Positions 38,601-48,027 of a DNA stretch of 64,000 nt are shown piece by piece. The notes under the pieces are model-generated. The model searched no databases. It was not told the origin of the DNA and saw only the letters and a program-made list of their open reading frames with translations. The translations under genes and the position numbers were made by a program. Position 1 is the first letter of the stretch. Every line of letters begins with the position of its first letter. Source of the stretch: Pseudomonas sp. TCU-HL1 (GTDB lineage Bacteria > Pseudomonadota > Gammaproteobacteria > Pseudomonadales > Pseudomonadaceae); the NCBI RefSeq assembly GCF_001708505.1, contig NZ_CP015992.1, positions 5,332,001 through 5,396,000 of the forward strand, written 5' to 3'.

Positions 38601-40344
38601 GGCGGGCCTGACCGAGAACAACCAGGTGTTCACCATTAACTACCGGGTGACCGATGGTGATGGCGACACGGCCGATGGCACGCTCTCCATCAACGTCGAT
38701 GACGACACGCCGGTCGTGACGGCCAAGTCGAATCTGGTGTACGCGAACACCAGCAACGAGCCACCTGCGACGGACGTTGGTGGAGCGGGCGTCTTTGCAT
38801 ACGCCATCGGCGCGGACAAGCACACCGGTATCTATTCCGCGTTGAACTCTGACTTCTTGTCCGTGAGCCTGACCGGCGTCACGGTGGGCGCGAACGCCAT
38901 CACCAACAAGGTGGTGAGTTGGGCCTCGGAGACTGATAGCCAGGCGGAGTTCAACGTAGGCTTCACCTACGTGTCCAACCCCGTACAGCAAACGACCACC
39001 AATGCAACCGGCACGCTGACCTTCAACAAGGTGGCCGGCACCTATACCTTGAAACTGGATCAGGAGATTGAGAGCTTCAGCATCCTGAATACCTCGACTC
39101 CTGGAAACCCCCTTCAGGGCTATGCGCTCAACTCAGCCACGCCCGTTGGATCGAATCCGCCGGTCTCGGTGATGACGCTTGCCAGCAACTTCTTTGTGCA
39201 GTTCGAGGGATTCGGCGTGATTAATGGGACGCCCCAAACCTTCGCTTACGACACCGTCGCAGGCTTGTTCTCGAATGATCGGCGGTATGTCACGGTCTCA
39301 TCGGCTTCGATTGGCGCTGCCAGCGACACGCTCCAATCGGACGAGGTGATTGATCTGGACTTTTTCACCGAAAATCCAAAGGGGTTTGCAACGTCGGCAG
39401 ACCCCGACAACCCGGTCAACCCCAGGGCCACGAGCAAGGCGATCTTTATCGAGTTCACACAGGCCGGCCCTGGCGCCGGCAAAGACATGCTGGTGGTATT
39501 GAAGCTGGTTGATGACATTACCGGGGCAACAATCAATCGGACCTTCATTGTTGGAAACTCAACCGGTAATGACGACGTGTTCAACGCCAATCTGCCCGCC
39601 TACGGATTCGTGGCCAAGGCACAAAACGGCATCGTGGTCTTCGAGAGCAATGACTACAACTTTGACCTCGGCGGCGGAGTTTTTGAAAACCACTCGATCC
39701 AGGGCGCGCAAGTGGTGACATCGACCCAAGGTGTAAGCGGAACCGGGTACCAGCTCAATGGGGCCATCGACGATCCCGCGACACCGGGGGGTGAGGGCGC
39801 AACAACCAATGCCCAGATAGCTTTCGGCGGCGACACGACGGAGGGCAATAACGAGCCCATCAAGATCGTCAACATCGGCTTCGTGGCCTCGACAACACCG
39901 GACGCCCACCTGACCTTCGATGTGGTGCTGGCGGATGCCGACGGTGACGCGACGGCCACGCAGACCCTGGACGTGACGATTGTTGGCGGCGACGACGTGA
40001 CGGCCTCAGCGAATGCGGACACGTTCGTGATCGGCGACGCCGACGTCGACGGGCTGCTCTCCATGATCATGACTGTCATCGATGGAGGATTTGCCAGCGG
40101 CATTGACAGGTTCGACTTCACGGCGGCGGGTTCCGGAACGAACTACACCGAAGTGCTGGCACCGGTCACCAACCTGGCGGCGTTCACAGCCGCCGCCGAT
40201 GCCGCGCTGAACGGCACGACGCAGTACTACTTCGGCGTGGTTGGAGGTAATGGCTACCTGGCCCAGGACATCGATGGGGCGGGTATCACCAACATCATCC
40301 AATTGGTTGGCGTCAACAACATGGCCAGTACGGACATTGTCTGA
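35686..40344 (+). CDS. Large repeat-containing secreted protein (T1SS-143/VCBS-like, probable adhesin)
   Basis: A 1,552-residue acidic, Asp/Gly/Thr-rich protein with almost no Cys and no Sec signal. The start at 35686 (MAITITGTLIVDETLGTQDN) follows CGGGAGGAAATC; the long frame upstream crosses intergenic repeats. It carries T1SS-143-type units ending in VTVTDGDGDSSTDSFGIGDD, two of them near-identical at 37114-38289, then a VCBS/cadherin-like unit (NYRVTDGDGDTADGTLSINV). The hydrophobic and acidic C-terminus (NADTFVIGD...NMASTDIV) fits a type I secretion signal. No RTX nonapeptides are obvious and no type I transporter genes are nearby, so export would use an unlinked system. Confidence 0.82.
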   Translation: MAITITGTLIVDETLGTQDNDVLAGLGALITGVSAFDTLLNAVVVQDLTGVNVTVAVSNGSSADLDGSSMLSGFGADVTDLAFTNSSGGPLLGEEAQSAPGVPLLTVDGTKIFLYSYTGADLGIDENNVVFGRKGVWNGSEYVADPSGDVVFAAYLQPTDASGAVQASDLNAVGSKVWLVQYEEIKHPITTNPDDALSLFNLHVTVSNRSDFSLQGAPSGQNLFLMYGDGTPSATDTVIIVTGKNPINQSSDPSAITSGDTVNTGQGGGPTTLGTNSQQIVEGTGLYFTFATGANPNFTVPNLDQNEADVEANIAFTELYGTNGASFSVVQSASGDKSTLEISAYTTPFNPGTAFIDNLHNNTLVEVTKVTITTPPSGNGKKAVPGETLVFDKGSIGTTPTTLSGITVTFSGKTVEIKGLEANDLIAYNTNGLHNRVLIDNIGSTDTNFDAPFDIGGFALVNSNVTPNQFSALTFHDDGPSADVADGGGAVTIDETAGNQDNDSDAAAVLALFDTEVTNKGTDLSPAEFAISTTPLATTALSSFGQDQEGATKVLSLAIEGGDGTDSLLDTTDGKNIKLFKEGNLIVGRYDVANGTVTGDDPAAFAIALLQDGNVAVAQYVSLTHPIAGNSAAAHDDRINLAGLVNAVVTVTDGDGDSSTDSFGIGDDINFDDDGPSADVADGGGAVTIDETAGNQDNDSDAAAVLALFDTEVTNKGTDLSPAEFAISTTPLATTALSSFGQDQEGATKVLSLAIEGGDGTDSLLDTTDGKNIKLFKEGNLIVGRYDVANGTVTGDDPAAFAIALLQDGNVAVAQYVSLTHPIAGSSAAAHDDRVNLAGLVNAVVTVTDGDGDSSTDSFGIGDDINFDDDGPTVSANNTVLLDDDVLTGGNPGGTGDDADSANVSGTLGHAFGQDGAGTVAYLTSGAPTGFTYVADGTSLLVKQGTTTVLTLTMVAASGAYTVVQNNPILHAAGLTENNQVFTINYRVTDGDGDTADGTLSINVDDDTPVVTAKSNLVYANTSNEPPATDVGGAGVFAYAIGADKHTGIYSALNSDFLSVSLTGVTVGANAITNKVVSWASETDSQAEFNVGFTYVSNPVQQTTTNATGTLTFNKVAGTYTLKLDQEIESFSILNTSTPGNPLQGYALNSATPVGSNPPVSVMTLASNFFVQFEGFGVINGTPQTFAYDTVAGLFSNDRRYVTVSSASIGAASDTLQSDEVIDLDFFTENPKGFATSADPDNPVNPRATSKAIFIEFTQAGPGAGKDMLVVLKLVDDITGATINRTFIVGNSTGNDDVFNANLPAYGFVAKAQNGIVVFESNDYNFDLGGGVFENHSIQGAQVVTSTQGVSGTGYQLNGAIDDPATPGGEGATTNAQIAFGGDTTEGNNEPIKIVNIGFVASTTPDAHLTFDVVLADADGDATATQTLDVTIVGGDDVTASANADTFVIGDADVDGLLSMIMTVIDGGFASGIDRFDFTAAGSGTNYTEVLAPVTNLAAFTAAADAALNGTTQYYFGVVGGNGYLAQDIDGAGITNIIQLVGVNNMASTDIV
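37114..38289 (+). repeat. Two tandem 588-bp repeats inside the adhesin gene
   Basis: Units 37114-37701 and 37702-38289 are both exactly 588 bp (196 codons) and differ at only a handful of positions (for example GCGGAC/GCAGAC at the start and CGGATAAAT/CGGGTCAAT near the end). A third, diverged unit begins at 38290. Such identity means recent duplication or gene conversion, and a place where copy number can change. Confidence 0.95.
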
Positions 40345-40360
40345 ACATCGCTCCACGTCA

Positions 40361-40397
40361 ACGGCCGGGCTCCCTCACGGGGGCCCGGCCGTATTCA
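40361..40397 (+). terminator. Terminator after the adhesin gene
   Basis: ACGGCCGGGC/GCCCGGCCGT forms a 10-bp stem 16 bp after the stop, followed by the weakly T-rich ATTCATT. Confidence 0.65.
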
Positions 40398-40441
40398 TTG
40401 GGGCGGGGGTTTCGTGAACCCGCGCAGGCCAGGATGGCCAA

Positions 40442-41158
40442 TCAATCCATTTCCACCCAGGTGGACTCGGGCGGATCTTCGTTACCGGTGAGCCCGTGCT
40501 TCAGCGCATACATCAACAAGTCGACGCGATTGATGAGGTTGAGCTTGTGATAAATGCTGCTGAGGTGGTTGTGCACCGTGTGCTCGCTGATACCCAGGCG
40601 CGCGGCGATGCTCATGTACTTGGCGGACGGGTCCCCCACTATGGCGCGAATCAGCTCCCTCTCGCGCGACGTCAGTTGCGCGTGCTTCGCGTGGTACGGA
40701 TCGGTATTCAGGTGGACATGCCCGCTCGCGGCACAGCCTGAAAGCCCGCCAGCCCAGGCCCTGTCCAGTCCAACGTCACGGTGGTGGACGTTAATGATGG
40801 CTCGGACGATCGACTCCGTCGGGTCTTCCGCCAGCACGACGCCACGGGCGCCTGCGTCTATCGCCCGACCGACGGGGACGGCCTCGTACAGGCCCTTGAG
40901 CAGCAGCACCTTCATTTCCGCGCTACGGGTGAGAAGCGAGATCACTTCCAGCGGGTCCAGTGCATCGGGAAAGAAGCTGAAGACAATGACATTGGGGCGC
41001 AACTGATCGGCAAGATCCAGCGCATGGGCATAGGTGGTGGCCTGCCCGCTTACTTCCATCCGTGGTTTCCTGCCATTGATCAAGTCGTGGAGGCCCATCA
41101 GGACGAGGGGACGACAATCGATCAGCATCACGCGTATCGGTTTCGTGCGGGATGGCAT
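40442..41158 (-). CDS. LuxR/NarL-type regulator with degenerate receiver domain
   Basis: A 238-residue NarL-like protein. The receiver keeps one acidic residue (Asp14 in VMLIDCRP), but the phosphoacceptor position is Ser61 (PNVIVFSFFPD) and the conserved Lys region reads GVVLAED, so it is unlikely to be phosphorylated. The GerE helix-turn-helix (LTSRERELIRAIV, YMSIAARLGISEHTVHNHLS) is intact. It is convergent with the large adhesin gene and may control it; CsgD and VpsT are known surface-structure regulators with similarly atypical receivers. The target is inferred. Confidence 0.85.
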   Translation of the reverse strand: MPSRTKPIRVMLIDCRPLVLMGLHDLINGRKPRMEVSGQATTYAHALDLADQLRPNVIVFSFFPDALDPLEVISLLTRSAEMKVLLLKGLYEAVPVGRAIDAGARGVVLAEDPTESIVRAIINVHHRDVGLDRAWAGGLSGCAASGHVHLNTDPYHAKHAQLTSRERELIRAIVGDPSAKYMSIAARLGISEHTVHNHLSSIYHKLNLINRVDLLMYALKHGLTGNEDPPESTWVEMD

Positions 41159-41286
41159 CTACATTTTTCGCCCCCCTGACAGATGAACTAGTCGTGCGGG
41201 TCGCGCGAGTGGACAGCCTTGTTTGTTTACGGGGAAGCAGCGCGGATTGCCAGCAACATCGGACGTCATGCGCAGTTACCGGGATA

Positions 41287-41440
41287 AATGGCTAGCCGCG
41301 CAGGTCGTCGCTGAACTTGTAGCTGAGGCTGAACAGCCCGGATGGCGCAGCGACGCCATCGGCCTGTCTACCCATGACGCGGTGAGCGCCAGCAGGTTGG
41401 TCTGGTCTGCGATGCTGCTGGCGATTGCCGGCGCCACTGG
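41287..41440 (-). pseudogene. Chemoreceptor (MCP) fragment
   Basis: The minus strand reads AIASSIADQTNLLALTA, the hairpin core of methyl-accepting chemotaxis proteins, then loses the frame. A second piece in another frame ends FSLSYKFSDDLRG, like the C-terminus of such receptors. The sequence between is deleted, so this is a remnant. Confidence 0.6.
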
Positions 41441-41560
41441 AATGGGGCGGCGCCCTCCTGCCTGGAACGGCAGGTAAGAGGAAAATGGGTGACGTCCATG
41501 TCGCTTGATTCCATTCTGCCACTAGCCCATCAGGCCGCGCCACAACCAAAAAAATCTCGT

Positions 41561-41740
41561 TCATCCACGATGGGAATGCCGGAAGGTTTCGGCATCGTCC
41601 AGGGTGGGATCGAACAACGGGTCCTCCGGGTCGCGCTCCAGAATCAGATCGACGTAATCGGGGTCGATCAGCCAGCGCGGGATGTCCCGTTGCCCAGTTT
41701 TGTCATTGCCAGAAATGCCGCTTCTTCGCTCACTACTCAT
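41561..41740 (-). CDS. Hypothetical 59-residue acidic protein
   Basis: MSSERRSGISGNDKTGQRDI then PRWLIDPDYVDLILERDPED and PLFDPTLDDAETFRHSHRG. Very acidic C-terminal half. GAGGT precedes the ATG by 6 nt. No family recognised. Confidence 0.5.
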   Translation of the reverse strand: MSSERRSGISGNDKTGQRDIPRWLIDPDYVDLILERDPEDPLFDPTLDDAETFRHSHRG

Positions 41741-41856
41741 TGCTGCACCTCTTCAGACCGAAAGGGTCCTTATCCCTTTGAGTCGGCCGCGCACTGCCGT
41801 GTTCAAGGCCATCTGTCGCCCAGACCGGCACCCGCCTTATCGGTGGTGCCGCATCC

Positions 41857-41895
41857 TGTGGGGGCGGATTCATTCGCGATGGGCCGCGCAGCGCC
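41857..41895 (+). repeat. REP-type dispersed repeat
   Basis: CTGTGGGGGCGGATTCATTC followed by GCGATGGGCCGCGCAGCG, same family as the copies at 54043 and 54260. Confidence 0.75.
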
Positions 41896-41909
41896 ATCCC
41901 CCCAAACAA

Positions 41910-41939
41910 AGGCGCCAGCCTCTTGCGAGGCTGGCGCCT
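41910..41939 (-). terminator. Strong hairpin, terminator-like on the minus strand
   Basis: AGGCGCCAGCCTC/GAGGCTGGCGCCT is a perfect 13-bp stem with a 4-nt loop. On the minus strand it is followed by TTTGTTTG, so it could end transcripts of the EamA gene. It closely resembles the hairpin at 44597. Confidence 0.7.
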
Positions 41940-42101
41940 GAAATAAGCCTGTGGTTATTTACGGCTCTCTCGTTATATCAACCCCTACCGCAACAACGAA
42001 AAATCCGTAGCACAACTGTCACCCTGACAATTTTTCCATATCAACTGGAATTTCTTTACCCACTATGAAGTCCTGAAAAAGATATACTAGGGCGACACAC
42101 A

Positions 42102-43018
42102 TCACTTAACAAGATTGCGTCCCACTTTAGAACCTAGTGATCTTTTAATCTTTATCAACCCATTAGAAACACACAACCCCAAAATTATAAAAGCACCACC
42201 AACGAGCAAGTTATTACTTGGACTTTCCCCGATCACCACGAACGCCAACAACCCTGCAAATATAGGCTCGGTTAGTTCAGTTGCTTGCACCTGCGGTGGA
42301 CTTAGGCAGTCTATGGCCTTAGTAGTACAATAAAACCCTAATATAGTAGGCAAAACAGCCAAACCTAATAGGGAAAATGCGGCCAAGGGTGTGATCTCTC
42401 CAAAAACAAACCCATCTGCACTAGCAGGAACCAGCAAACAAATTGAACCGTACAATAGTAGTTGCCTTGTGAAGATCAGACCGCCATTCAGCTTCATTTT
42501 CTTCATCACCACCGAAAATGCGCCATAACCGGAACCGGCTATAGCGGCTAAGCCTCCCCCTGTCAGAGTTAACCTATCACCTAGACTATTGCCAAACACC
42601 AGAACAACTCCAAAAATAGCAATAGCAGCACCAAGAGTGGAGTTGATCGTAATTGGCTCCTTTAACAGAGCCCTACTGATAATAATTGAGGAAACACTAG
42701 CGGACGCCATCAAAATAACAACCACTGTCGCCGCCGATACGGCGCCATATGCAGATGTTTCAAAATAAAACAAGACAAATATCCCCAGAAAAGCACAGAG
42801 AGCGGCCTGATAGGCTCTGACTTGAGAAACCCCCGACTTCAAGAAAGGCGTAAGTAAGCACAAAATAAAAAACCAAGCAATGTCTTAAGGAAGGCTATGC
42901 TACTTGCCACAAACCCAGACATCATTAAAGTTTTGCTTAAAATTCCTATAGTGGCATTTAAAGCAGCGGCGCATAAGGCAAAAAATATTCCTTTAGCCAT
43001 TATTTTACTAGCTTGCAT
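42102..43018 (-). CDS. EamA/DMT-family transporter, interrupted by a -1 frameshift
   Basis: Two frames together encode one ten-helix drug/metabolite transporter. The first (MQASKIMAKGIFFALCAAAL..., start 43018, or 43000) gives the N-terminal helices and ends at a nearby TGA. The second, in the -1 frame, continues CLLTPFLKSGVSQVRAYQAA through the remaining helices to 42102. The switch lies at the heptamer T-TTT-TTA (minus strand, 42872-42866), in register for -1 slippage. This is either programmed frameshifting, a recent homopolymer mutation, or a sequencing error. The start overlaps the desaturase stop. The AT-rich sequence points to transfer. Substrate unknown. Confidence 0.75.
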
Positions 43019-43982
43019 ATTCTTGATAGTCCGTATTGTTTTGGTGATTTTTGATGATCACACCCCACATAGAAGGGGCGAAATTTGAAGATATGAATAT
43101 ACCTCCAAAACTTGCATTAGCGGCCGCGTAATTTCTGTCCTTCAGTAGAACTTGGCGTGCCCTTTTAAGATTCCAATATGGCACCGCTGGAAATAAGTGA
43201 TGTATCAGATGAAAATTTTCACCATGCATCCCAGTGAAAAAGCTCTCGACAGGATGGCTGAATCTGTTGCGAGTAGCACATAGGTCTGTCTTTGCAGTAG
43301 CGATCATAGGGTAGTGCTCTGCCAACTCTATAAACCAAGTTAAAGCCTGGAAAGTTGTGAGATAGGGAATCATCCAGAACAAGAAATAGCCTTCAACACC
43401 AACACTAAAATAAAAAACCAGAAACAAACATACTTGCGATAAAACGACCCCAACAAGCTCTTTTGGATTTTTAGCACGCAAAAACCTGTTATTTATAAGA
43501 TACTTGAGGCTTTTGAATACATTCAAAAACAGTGCCGGCTTGACTAGATGCTTATAAATGAAACCAGCCCTAGTTTCTACTTCAAAAACCCCAGAGTCTT
43601 GGTAATATTTGAAATCGGGATCTTTTCCAGAATCACCAAGCTTGTGATGATGATCAAGGGTATGCGATTTTTTATAGCTCCCCCATGTTTGAAAAATCAG
43701 GTACCCAGAAAAAAACGTACCTAGAACTAACTCTAACTTTTTGTTTTTGGCTAGGATGCCATGAGATGCTTCGTGCAAAACAGTCGCCAACGCTCTCTGT
43801 CGCGACCCAATAACCAACAGCGATATCGGATAACATAACGCGACAAACTGAACGGCCAAGATCGCCAGAATAATCCAGCTGAAAGTCTTAAAAACAGCAA
43901 GAGGACCATGGTAATTATCATATTCATATAGAGCTTTAATTTGATTCTTTATTTCTCGTGAAAACCTATATTTTTCAATCAT
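43008..43982 (-). CDS. Membrane fatty-acid desaturase
   Basis: A 324-residue integral membrane di-iron enzyme with the three histidine boxes HEASH, HTLDHHH and HLIHH and about four TM helices. It would introduce a double bond or hydroxyl into an acyl chain or related lipid; the substrate is unknown. The start at 43982 (MIEKYRFSREIK) follows AAAGGA. It is the first gene of a two-gene operon with the EamA transporter and is clearly more AT-rich than the flanks, so probably acquired. The transporter may move the lipid or its precursor. Confidence 0.85.
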   Translation of the reverse strand: MIEKYRFSREIKNQIKALYEYDNYHGPLAVFKTFSWIILAILAVQFVALCYPISLLVIGSRQRALATVLHEASHGILAKNKKLELVLGTFFSGYLIFQTWGSYKKSHTLDHHHKLGDSGKDPDFKYYQDSGVFEVETRAGFIYKHLVKPALFLNVFKSLKYLINNRFLRAKNPKELVGVVLSQVCLFLVFYFSVGVEGYFLFWMIPYLTTFQALTWFIELAEHYPMIATAKTDLCATRNRFSHPVESFFTGMHGENFHLIHHLFPAVPYWNLKRARQVLLKDRNYAAANASFGGIFISSNFAPSMWGVIIKNHQNNTDYQEYAS

Positions 43983-44465
43983 TGTCAATTCCTTTGAGAG
44001 GCACAATCCAAGCGAACTAACATAACAGACTTACCTAAGATAAAGTCTCGCCCCTAGCGCTTTTAGCTTGCCACACGCCAACTTAAAATCTGACAAGACA
44101 AACATTCACGACCAATGCTTTCCATTTACCCCCTCTTCCAGTAGATTTTTCCTAAGTTCTGCTCCAGCACCTAGCTCCACCCAGATCAAGAAACATTCAT
44201 TTTCTGCCCAGTTCTATTTTTAATTGGCAGGTCTGGTTAAAAGTTTCACGCCCCTCGAACGAGAGCACCTACAGGTTGCACTCGACGTCCTAAATGCTCA
44301 GCCTGGAGTGGAACTTGTAGACGGGGTTGTACATGGGGCAACTCCACTGACTGTGGAGAAGAGAGCCTAGAAATTACGCTCGAGGTCTGTCGATGAGATA
44401 TATCTGAAAGTTTTGTGTGAAGTGTCGCCTCTGTTTCTAGTGAGGTGCGGCGAGCAACGACAGTA
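43983..44465 (+). other. AT-rich region without a convincing gene
   Basis: A plus-strand frame ending at 44370 (TPLEREHLQVALDVLNAQPG) has no good start or known family. The region holds the promoter of the desaturase gene and otherwise shows nothing supported. Confidence 0.35.
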
Positions 44466-44500
44466 AAGATCCACGTTCGTAGAGCGTGGATCTTGTTTTT
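44466..44500 (+). terminator. Orphan rho-independent terminator
   Basis: AAGATCCACG/CGTGGATCTT with a 9-nt loop is followed by GTTTTT. No plus-strand gene lies just upstream, so it may mark an unrecognised small RNA or be left over from a lost gene. Confidence 0.65.
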
Positions 44501-44596
44501 GGCCCCCTATAAGGGGGCATCTTGGATCTGACTGGCAAATCGAGGAAGGTCGGCCCAAGGGCCAATCAGCCATTGAAATCGCACACACACAAATAA

Positions 44597-44626
44597 AGGC
44601 GCCAGTCCCGTGCGGAACTGACGCCT
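44597..44626 (-). terminator. Hairpin resembling that at 41910
   Basis: AGGCGCCAGTCCC pairs with GGAACTGACGCCT (one mismatch, one G-T) and on the minus strand is followed by TTTATTTG. With the copy at 41910 it brackets the AT-rich insert. Confidence 0.6.
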
Positions 44627-44639
44627 GGAATAAGAAAGC

Positions 44640-44666
44640 GGGGCCGGTGTGAGGGCACCGGCCCCG
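44640..44666 (-). terminator. Terminator after the sigma-54 two-component operon
   Basis: GGGGCCGGTG/CACCGGCCCC hairpin; on the minus strand it is followed by GCTTTCTTA. It lies about 120 bp beyond the response-regulator stop. Confidence 0.5.
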
Positions 44667-44788
44667 GTGGACGATGCAGCGATGCGAGCAGGATCGCAGC
44701 CCGGCCAGAAGGATCTCCTCCTCCCGTATGGGCGAGAGGGAGTGCTAGGGAACTGTGGCGCCCGCAGGCGCCGGATCCTGGTGGCGGA

Positions 44789-46197
<1,409 letters not shown>

Positions 46198-46198
<1 letters not shown>

Positions 46199-47655
46199 CA
46201 GCCTCGCCCTCCCGCGACCTTGAAGTTCAGGCAGATGCGCGTGCCTTCGCGCTCGCGGCTGGTCAGGCTGACCTTGCCGCCGAAGCGCTCCATGATCCGC
46301 TTGACCATGACCAGGCCCACGCCCAGCCCACCCTGCTTGGTGGTGTAGTAGGGCTTGAACGCCATGGTTTCCTGCTTGCGCGACATGCCCTGGCCGGTAT
46401 CGGTAATGGCCAGCAGCAGGCGCCTGCCACTGCTGTCCGGACGCAGTTCGACGCGCAGCAAGCCACCACCGGGCATGGCTTCGATGGCATTGGCGAACAG
46501 GCTGTTGAGCACCTGGGCCAGCAGCACCCGATGGCTGACCACCGCCGGTGCGGCTTCGGCCTGGAATTCCACGCGTATGCCGGAATGGCGGATCTGCTGT
46601 TCGAAGCCGCGCAGCGTCTCGTTGATCACCGCCACCGGCTCCACCACTTCGGAATCACCGGACAGCGGGCGGGCCGAAATGAGCAGCTCACGTACCCACT
46701 TCGACATGCGGTCGACCTGGCTGATGATGTCGTCGACGTTCTTGCGCACCGGGGGCTCCACCAGCTCCCGGGCCAGCTCGGCACTGGAACGGATCGCGGC
46801 CAGCGGGTTGCGCAGGCTGTGGGCCACCGCCGAGGACATTTCCCCCAGGGCGACGAAGGTTTCGTTGGCGATCAGCAGGTTCTGCTGCTTGGCCAGCAGT
46901 CCCGAGGCGCGCCGCACGATCCAGTACAGGCCGAAGTAGATCACCCCGCCGCCTAACGCCGTGGCCAGCCAGATCAACACGAAGCCGCGCTGGATGCGCT
47001 GCACCAGGTCGCGGGGCTCCTTGTAGATTTCCACCACCGAGGCGACGTTGCCGTTGTCGTCCAGCAGCGGGATGTAGTTCTCGATGAACAGGGTGCGTGG
47101 CGCGCGGAGGAACTTCTGCTCGCTGCGCCCGCCGGTCACTTCGTCATAGCTGGACGCCACCTGCCGGGGCGAGGAGAAGGCCGTCTCCAGGTCGTCGTTG
47201 CCCGTCATGTCCTTGCCCACCAGCGCCGGGTTGGTGGACCAGACGATGACCCGGTCGGCGCCGTAGATATTGGCCAGCAGGGCATCGGGCAGCATGGTGA
47301 GGTGGTCGAGGAATTCGTTGCGTGCCCGCTGCCGCGCTTCCAGCATACTTTGCGGGTGGTGGCCATCCTGGCGGGCATCGAGCAGCTCGCCCATGGTCAT
47401 GCTCGCCGGCAGCGCCACATGACGAGTCTCGGCCTGGGCGATGGACTGGATGAATTGCGAGCTGAGCATGGCATCACGCTCGATGCTCTCGGTCACCACG
47501 AAGCGCGTGGAGATAATCCCGAGACCGATGGCCACGCTGGCGATCACCACCAGGCTGACCAGAGAGAACCAACGCAACAGGTTGAACTGTGAGGGCGGTG
47601 AGTCGCCGGTCTTGCCGGTGGTGTACTTATCCCAGATCACAGACAGAGCGCTCAT
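46198..47655 (-). CDS. Sensor histidine kinase, partner of the sigma-54 regulator
   Basis: A 485-residue membrane kinase: TM1 at about residues 27-49, a periplasmic sensing region of about 175 residues, TM2 at about 228-248, then HisKA (ALGEMSSAVAHSLRNPLAAI) and HATPase boxes (VLNSLFANAIEAMPGGG, DTGQGMS, GGLGVGLVMV). The H-box and gene order match NtrB/AtoS-like partners of sigma-54 regulators. It is divergent from the curlin operon. Signal unknown. Confidence 0.93.
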
Positions 47656-47842
47656 GGAAGCTTTCCTATGCGTTGCGTGATGGGTTGGACCCGTCGTGCC
47701 AACCGGGCAGCCTGGACGTCAGTACCTCTGCATAAAACAGGCCTGTTTCCCTGAATGGCCTGAAAGGCCCTGGCTACATGGCCTCTCCCAGATTCCCCAA
47801 CCGTTCCCCAGCGTCCCCGCTCCCCCCAAATTCACCCAGTTA

Positions 47843-47857
47843 TGGGGGACTCCCCCA
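47843..47857. promoter_or_regulatory. Candidate enhancer (UAS) of the curlin operon
   Basis: TGGGGGACTCCCCCA, a palindrome apart from its central bases, lies 82 bp upstream of the -24 element. The same motif with the same flank (TTCACCC, 5 bases, TGGGGG) recurs at 63320 before the secretion operon. Position and symmetry fit a binding site for the adjacent NtrC-type regulator. Confidence 0.7.
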
Positions 47858-47939
47858 CCTTCCCGGCCGGGTTCGCGGATTTTTTCGCCAGCCACGCAAG
47901 CGTTGCACCACGCGGCTTCCAAGCATGATTTCGAAACAC

Positions 47940-47954
47940 TGGCACGGTCGTTGC
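47940..47954 (+). promoter_or_regulatory. Sigma-54 (-24/-12) promoter of the curlin operon
   Basis: TGGCAC-GGTCG-TTGC matches the RpoN consensus with exact spacing. It lies 73 bp before the first gene of the operon and downstream of the palindromic site at 47843. Confidence 0.85.
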
Positions 47955-48027
47955 GAAGGGCCGGTCAGCCAGCCTGTGGCGCAGAACATCCGCAGGGAGG
48001 GCCCCAACATTGCAAGAGGGAATGCTC

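Noticed and set aside
35686..40344. RTX toxin
   Set aside because: I find no GGxGxDxxx nonapeptide arrays, no enzymatic domain and no toxin activation gene; the repeats are T1SS-143/VCBS-like.
42102..42863. EamA gene read as a complete shorter protein starting at TTG 42863
   Set aside because: This would lack the first two helices, which are present in the adjacent frame and join exactly at the slippery heptamer.
47680..47700. Second sigma-54 promoter facing the kinase gene (TGGCAC on the minus strand near 47695)
   Set aside because: The -24 element is present, but the matching -12 GC is missing at the required spacing.
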